From assembly GCA_948759685.1 (NCBI GenBank), contig CAQBGY010000086.1:1-10675 (forward strand): 10,675 nt of DNA. Direction: 5' to 3'. The stretch's first letter is position 1. Every line of letters starts with the position of its first letter. Below, in pieces: positions 7,032 to 10,675 of this stretch. Source of the DNA: an uncultured Eubacterium sp. Lineage in GTDB: Bacteria; Bacillota_A; Clostridia; Lachnospirales; Lachnospiraceae. A program made the translations under genes and the position numbers. Below the pieces are notes generated by a model that ran no database searches, had not been told where the DNA came from, and saw only the letters and a list, made by a program, of their open reading frames with translations.

Positions 7032-8022
7032 TTAATTCTCCGATCATAAATTCACATCTCATTTTCCGACATGAGTATCCCATAATTAATGGTATTATAA
7101 TGCTGAATATCAGTAAACATATAAGAATTATCATAATATGAATATGGCAATTCAATGATAACTGATGAAAGAAAAACAATACAGGTATATGAAATAGATA
7201 AATACTGAAACTCATATCTGAGATTAACAGGATTATCTGTTTAAATAGCTTAGATGTTTTGTCTGTATTTATTCTATCAGCAGAGAAAAGTAATCCACTC
7301 ACTATGATTATTGCAATTGTATATTCGCAAATGCTTCTGATTAATTCTATACTTGAGATATGTCTGACGATAAGTAAAATTGGTAGTAAACCACATGGAA
7401 TCAGAATATTTATATGCCCGATATATTCTTTCTTAATTACAATATTTCCAAAAACAAAATATGGCCAATACTGGAGAGCCATATGAAAACATGCAAACTC
7501 TGCATAGCCTTGAAAACACACTTTATAAATTATTCCGATTGATAGACTGAATATAAATGTAGCGAATATCGGGATTTTATATTTGTCAAATAAAATTTGA
7601 ATAGCAAATATTTGAAATAATGCCAATATGAACCACAAATGTCTTGTATCTTTGAATAGAAACGCATTGTCAATTATTTCTACAAAGAGTCCAGTGTCAG
7701 AAGACGGTTTAATATATAAGAGTATTGGAGCCAAAATTAGAGATGTTGTTATGTATGGAATCAACAATCTTCTGACCTTATTAAGGATAAAGCACTGAAT
7801 ATCAATCGTGTATTTTTTTACCTTCATTCCATAGAAAATACCTGATAAGGTCATGAACAATGGCATGTGAAACAAATAGATCGATCGGGTCACAATTTCA
7901 AAATATTTAGTATCCACCTCAGGATGCAAATCCGGGCGATAGAGACGGGTTATGTGGCCTATAACTACTAATATTATGGCCAAAGATTTAATATAATCAT
8001 ACTTGTTTATCTCCCGATTCAT
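7003..8022 (-). CDS. Acyltransferase-3 family membrane protein (first of two)
   Basis: 339-residue polytopic membrane protein of the acyltransferase-3 family (OafA/WecH/NodX type, PF01757). These proteins acylate sugars, most often O-acetylation from acetyl-CoA across the inner membrane. The N-terminus carries the family signature YDYIKSLAIILVVIGH (8-23) with the conserved His23. It is followed by LFHMPLFMTLSG (50-61), the basic RRLLIPY segment (84-90) and the late FSIYLFHIP motif (272-280). I count about ten hydrophobic segments. It ends in a short cationic tail whose codons overlap the next gene by 29 bp in another frame. Its place among glycosyltransferases and beside a pyruvyltransferase implies decoration of the repeat unit. 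The acyl group and target sugar are unknown. Confidence 0.9.
   Translation of the reverse strand: MNREINKYDYIKSLAIILVVIGHITRLYRPDLHPEVDTKYFEIVTRSIYLFHMPLFMTLSGIFYGMKVKKYTIDIQCFILNKVRRLLIPYITTSLILAPILLYIKPSSDTGLFVEIIDNAFLFKDTRHLWFILALFQIFAIQILFDKYKIPIFATFIFSLSIGIIYKVCFQGYAEFACFHMALQYWPYFVFGNIVIKKEYIGHINILIPCGLLPILLIVRHISSIELIRSICEYTIAIIIVSGLLFSADRINTDKTSKLFKQIILLISDMSFSIYLFHIPVLFFFHQLSLNCHIHIMIILICLLIFSIIIPLIMGYSCRKMRCEFMIGELNGRIRALSV
7037..7041 (-). promoter_or_regulatory. Shine-Dalgarno GGAGA for the pyruvyltransferase gene
   Basis: On the minus strand GGAGA stands five bases before the ATG at 7031, inside the 3' end of the preceding acyltransferase gene. It is the best-spaced ribosome binding site in the window. 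It supports the 7031 start even though that start makes an unusually long 29-bp overlap. Confidence 0.5.
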
Positions 8023-8032
8023 TCCGATTAAA

Positions 8033-9073
8033 TTAAAATGTAGATAATAAATGTGTCATCTCTTCCGGCGATATTTCTATGGGATTTCTAAATTTTTTTA
8101 ACCCTTTATTAACCTTTGCATCCATACGGATCAAAAGTTTAATATAGTGAATTGAAATTTGCGAAGGTAATATATATATTAAATACAGCAACTTAAGTTT
8201 ACGTCCCCTTTGATGTATAAATGTACTTAAAGATATGTTCTGAGTATGCCTCGAACGATATTTAGTAAACAATCGCTTAAATACATCTTTTTGCTTTAAC
8301 CCTAAATAGGATATAGCCAATGAGTTGTATTCATGCATTATAATGTCTTGCATTATATCCGTTGCCTGAATCTTGGCGAGATATTCATATAAAATATCTG
8401 CGATTCTAATCCTCGAATAAATATGCTTGAATCCAAATGCAGTCATTATAGAGTTGTTTCTCACTCTATAGGCATAAGTAACATCCGAAATCGTAGCAAT
8501 TGCAGGCTTTGAATGCATCAGTTTGAAACACCATAAATCATCCTCATGCAATATTCCATCTTCAAAAATAAGATCATTATTTTTTATAAAACTTGTTTTT
8601 ACTAATTTATTCCATGCCGTAGAGTTTAATTCCGATACGCTGTCAGAGTCCTGATATAAATTATCGCTATGAGGTCTAACTAAATTTGTTTGATCTTCAA
8701 TCATTATATTATTAGCTGACACTACATCTGCATTTGTTTTGATTGCCTTAGCTAATAATTTTGAAATGGCTCTTTCCCCTATTAAATAATCATCTGAGTC
8801 AATAAAAATCAAATAATCACCATTGGCAGAATTAATTCCCGTATTCCTTGCCACAGAAAGGCCGCAATTTTTAGTGTGTTTAATAAATTTAATTTTATGA
8901 TTAGAGGCGATTAAAACATTTTTGCAGATATTAATACTTTGATCTTTGGAATCATCATCAATTAATATAATTTCCAAATTATCATAGTCCTGCATTAATA
9001 CCGATTGAAGACATTCTTCAATATATTTTTCAACATTATAAATTGGAATTATAATAGATATCTTCGGATTCAT
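8033..9073 (-). CDS. GT2-family glycosyltransferase
   Basis: 346 residues with a clear GT-A fold family 2 domain at the N-terminus, predicted to add one sugar to the lipid-linked repeat at the cytoplasmic membrane face. Visible motifs are ISIIIPIYNVEKYIEECL (5-22), the nucleotide-binding IDDDSKD (38-44), GLSVARNTGI (71-80), the metal/UDP-binding DSDD (92-95), WNKL (154-157) and the acceptor/catalytic-base region HEDDLW (176-181). After about residue 225 the protein is helical and basic without further recognisable domains. The start is fixed by the ATGA overlap with wzx. A 10-bp gap leads to the acyltransferase gene. The family is certain; the donor sugar and linkage cannot be predicted. Confidence 0.93.
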   Translation of the reverse strand: MNPKISIIIPIYNVEKYIEECLQSVLMQDYDNLEIILIDDDSKDQSINICKNVLIASNHKIKFIKHTKNCGLSVARNTGINSANGDYLIFIDSDDYLIGERAISKLLAKAIKTNADVVSANNIMIEDQTNLVRPHSDNLYQDSDSVSELNSTAWNKLVKTSFIKNNDLIFEDGILHEDDLWCFKLMHSKPAIATISDVTYAYRVRNNSIMTAFGFKHIYSRIRIADILYEYLAKIQATDIMQDIIMHEYNSLAISYLGLKQKDVFKRLFTKYRSRHTQNISLSTFIHQRGRKLKLLYLIYILPSQISIHYIKLLIRMDAKVNKGLKKFRNPIEISPEEMTHLLSTF

Positions 9074-10509
9074 TTTTTTACAGATTTTATATCGTCAATA
9101 ATTTCTGGGCAATAGAGTTTTGAAAATATATAATAAGCTATTAATGATAAACCTATTGCCATAACCAAGTTGATAACTGAATAGTGTATTATAGTAAAGC
9201 AAATAAAATTAGCGGATCCTATAAAAAAAGACATAACAAATATTCCAATCAATTTATTTAATTGCCCTTTTATTCTAATATCCATTACCTTTTTCAAGTA
9301 ATAAAAACTGAATCCCCATGTTATGAATGTACATATTCCTTTTACAATGGCAGCAACTATTAGCCCGTATGGAATTGATATGAGAACTAATAAGGTTGAT
9401 ATTATTTTGGAATATGTTTGTTCTTTCATTAGGAGATTTGATTTCCCATGAACGATAAGAAAATCATTATTGATATAATATATATGCTCTGGCAAAATTC
9501 CAATACATAAAATTGTAAGGAGGGGGGCACATGGTAACCATCGGGATGTAAGTAGAATATCAATCAAAGGATAAGATAGTCCTCCTAATATAAATGAGGC
9601 TGGAAATATAATGAATGAAGTCATTAATACCATCTTTGTATGAAATTTTTGCAATTCAGTCGGATTTTCTTGAACTTTGGTTAATAACGGGAATAAAGCG
9701 CCTTGAATTACTCCTGAAATATTGGTTGGTATTAATGTCGAATAACTGGAAGCTCGTGTAAAATAGGAAAGATCAGCAGCGCTGTATAATTTTCCTATTA
9801 ATACATTATAGAGATTAAAATATAATTGATTTAATATGTTTGCACTAAATACTTTCGACCCAAAAGAAAACATTTGCTTAAATGATTTCATCGAAAATGC
9901 AAAAGAGGGTTTCCATTTTGCTATATAAATCGTAACAATCATTCGTAAGAATGAGCTTGCGACTGACTGAACTACCAATGCCCACACTCCATACCCACAA
10001 AATGCTAAAATGATTCCGATAATACCTGATAATATTGATATTAGGATCGTTATACTTGCAATGAGCTTGAATTTAAGATTCTTTCTCAAAATTACATGAC
10101 TTACTCCGCTGATAGCTGGAAAAAAAATAGTTAAAGTCATGGCTTTTGTAACATGATCAAGAATAGGCATATTAAAAAAACGAGCTATGTATGGAGCGCA
10201 AACATACAAAATAATCGATAAGAACAGTCCTATTCCAAGATTAAAATAGAATACAGTACAATAGTCAATATGTTGGCAATCCTGCTTTTTTAATAGAGCT
10301 GTTGGGAATCCAGCGGAAATAATTGCAGTAGAAAGACTTAAAAATACAGTTATAACACCAACAGCTCCATAGTCTGTTGGCATCAGTAGCCTTGCTAATA
10401 TGATACCAATAATGAATTGAATCCCTTGTCCTGCATAAGTCTCTATTGCAGTCCAAATGAAACTAAATTTAACGGTTCTTCGGTCTAAATGTACTTGGGA
10501 TTCACTCAT
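9070..10509 (-). CDS. wzx: Wzx-type oligosaccharide flippase (MOP superfamily, WzxC-like)
   Basis: 479-residue integral membrane protein, the usual length for a polysaccharide flippase of the MOP superfamily. It should move the undecaprenyl-diphosphate-linked repeat unit from the cytoplasmic to the periplasmic face of the inner membrane. The N-terminus has the family pattern of a first helix followed by ARLLMPTDYGAVGV (about 39-52). Further family segments are GSKVFSANILNQ (217-228), the IGKLYSAADLSYFTRA stretch (238-253) and GVIQGALFPLLTKVQ (266-280). About a dozen hydrophobic segments run to residue 465, and the protein ends in a short charged tail. The ATG at 10509 follows the wzc stop by 38 bp. 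The stop overlaps the next start in ATGA, and the final codons form an A7 run that reads as a slippery heptamer. GC content is low (about a third in the stretch I counted). The substrate cannot be told from sequence. Confidence 0.93.
   Translation of the reverse strand: MSESQVHLDRRTVKFSFIWTAIETYAGQGIQFIIGIILARLLMPTDYGAVGVITVFLSLSTAIISAGFPTALLKKQDCQHIDYCTVFYFNLGIGLFLSIILYVCAPYIARFFNMPILDHVTKAMTLTIFFPAISGVSHVILRKNLKFKLIASITILISILSGIIGIILAFCGYGVWALVVQSVASSFLRMIVTIYIAKWKPSFAFSMKSFKQMFSFGSKVFSANILNQLYFNLYNVLIGKLYSAADLSYFTRASSYSTLIPTNISGVIQGALFPLLTKVQENPTELQKFHTKMVLMTSFIIFPASFILGGLSYPLIDILLTSRWLPCAPLLTILCIGILPEHIYYINNDFLIVHGKSNLLMKEQTYSKIISTLLVLISIPYGLIVAAIVKGICTFITWGFSFYYLKKVMDIRIKGQLNKLIGIFVMSFFIGSANFICFTIIHYSVINLVMAIGLSLIAYYIFSKLYCPEIIDDIKSVKK
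9073..9079 (-). promoter_or_regulatory. Candidate -1 frameshift heptamer at the wzx/GT2 junction
   Basis: Read on the minus strand, wzx ends GTA AAA AAA TGA. The run is a perfect A AAA AAA slippery heptamer in the wzx frame, immediately followed by the TGA stop. The GT2 gene starts on the ATG lying in the -1 frame across that stop. A ribosome slipping back one base here would read straight into GT2 from its ATG codon, producing a Wzx-GT2 fusion. I see no strong downstream stem-loop and no upstream Shine-Dalgarno-like stimulator, so the site may equally serve only stop-start coupling. Confidence 0.3.
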
Positions 10510-10547
10510 CTACTAATAATAAAGTTGAGATCAATGCTGCATATCTT
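10510..10547. other. 38-bp wzc-wzx spacer
   Basis: This is the longest non-coding stretch in the window. It holds no hairpin that I can see, no T-run terminator, no clear Bacteroidota promoter of the TTTG / TAnnTTTG type, and no strong Shine-Dalgarno sequence before the wzx ATG; the bases just upstream of that ATG are A/T-rich. It therefore looks like a simple within-operon spacer. It also marks the point where base composition changes from GC-rich to AT-rich. Confidence 0.5.
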
Positions 10548-10675
10548 TTACTTCTCCCCGCTGCCATAATTATACCCATACCCGTAGCCATATCCGTAAC
10601 CGTAGCGGTAGGTATGGCTGTAGCCGTAGCGGCCCTGGTCATTGCGGGAACCGTTGAGGATAAACGACATGTTGC
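10548..10675 (-). CDS. wzc: Wzc-like polysaccharide tyrosine autokinase, C-terminal fragment
   Basis: Partial gene: only the last 41 codons and the TAA stop lie inside the window. The fragment begins NMSFILNGSRND and then becomes rich in tyrosine, with ten Tyr in 21 residues, mostly alternating Tyr-Gly, before ending GSGEK. The tail follows a FILNG-type segment typical of the end of the cytoplasmic kinase domain of Wzc/BY-kinase chain-length regulators, which act at the inner membrane with the outer-membrane export pore. In this family the tyrosine cluster is the autophosphorylation site, and cycles of phosphorylation govern polymer length and export. The gene is 38 bp upstream of the Wzx flippase on the same strand, which supports the role. 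Its base composition is much more GC-rich than everything downstream. The kinase and Wzz domains lie outside the window, so the call rests on the tail and the context. Confidence 0.8.
   Translation of the reverse strand, partial: NMSFILNGSRNDQGRYGYSHTYRYGYGYGYGYGYNYGSGEK
10566..10604 (-). repeat. Tyr-Gly codon repeat in the Wzc tail
   Basis: A short hexanucleotide-type repeat (TAY GGN) encodes five consecutive Tyr-Gly pairs followed by Tyr-Asn-Tyr. The codons vary in the third position (GGT, GGA, GGC, GGG; TAC, TAT), so this is a protein-level repeat rather than a fresh perfect DNA duplication. It is the presumed autophosphorylated tyrosine cluster of the kinase. The 11 imperfect units could still expand or contract by slippage. 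Confidence 0.6.

Noticed and set aside
10120..10127. T8 run (coding strand) in wzx as a second phase-variation tract
   Set aside because: Eight bases in an AT-rich membrane-protein gene encoding Ile-Phe-Phe is unremarkable. Several seven-base runs occur in the other genes, so I do not single it out.
10510..10547. Possible invertible promoter or terminator between wzc and wzx
   Set aside because: At 38 bp the spacer is too short for a promoter with flanking inverted repeats, and no stem-loop with a T-run is visible.
10566..10628. Short tandem repeat that might suggest a CRISPR or intergenic satellite
   Set aside because: It is in frame, encodes alternating Tyr-Gly and varies at third codon positions, so it is a protein-level repeat in the kinase tail.
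1..10675. A defence, toxin-antitoxin or mobile system hidden in the cluster
   Set aside because: Every gene is accounted for by polysaccharide families, and I found no transposase, recombinase, nuclease or terminal inverted repeats.

Overview
The window is one continuous, leftward-transcribed (minus-strand) segment of a Wzx/Wzy-type surface polysaccharide locus. The probable host is a member of the Bacteroidota, most likely Bacteroidales. Three things point there: the upstream gene ends in the glycine/tyrosine-rich tail seen on Wzc-like tyrosine autokinases of that group, most starts lack a clear Shine-Dalgarno sequence, and the acyltransferase, pyruvyltransferase and GT4 proteins resemble those of Bacteroidales capsule/exopolysaccharide clusters. 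This is recognition by eye; no search was run.

Layout in order of transcription, from the right end: the last 41 codons of a Wzc-like chain-length tyrosine kinase (10548-10675); a 38-bp gap; the Wzx flippase (9070-10509); a GT2 glycosyltransferase (8033-9073); an acyltransferase-3 membrane protein (7003-8022); a polysaccharide pyruvyltransferase (6150-7031); a GT4 glycosyltransferase (5002-6153, start corrected); a second acyltransferase-3 (4016-5011); three more GT4 glycosyltransferases (2760-4016, 1552-2763, 319-1536); and the first 107 codons of a multi-membrane-segment protein, probably the Wzy polymerase or an O-antigen-ligase-family protein, which runs off the left edge (1-322). No non-coding stretch exceeds 38 bp, and I see no RNA gene, mobile element, CRISPR array or terminator.

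Working model: five glycosyltransferases build a lipid-linked oligosaccharide repeat on the cytoplasmic face. Two integral-membrane acyltransferases and a pyruvyltransferase add acyl groups (probably acetyl) and ketal pyruvate, so the polymer is probably acidic. Wzx flips the repeat, the membrane protein at the left edge is a candidate polymerase, and the Wzc-like kinase controls chain length and export. The initiating sugar-phosphate transferase and the nucleotide-sugar genes are not in the window.

Genes are packed with 1-29-bp overlaps or 10-15-bp gaps, so this is almost certainly one operon with translational coupling. The points most worth checking are an A-AAA-AAA slippery heptamer directly at the wzx stop / GT2 start, an A9 tract in the 5002-6153 GT4 gene where any one-base slip truncates the protein, and an abrupt composition change at the wzc/wzx boundary that suggests a swapped polysaccharide cassette. 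I found no clearly new biological system; the novelty, if any, lies in this particular gene combination and these recoding signals.
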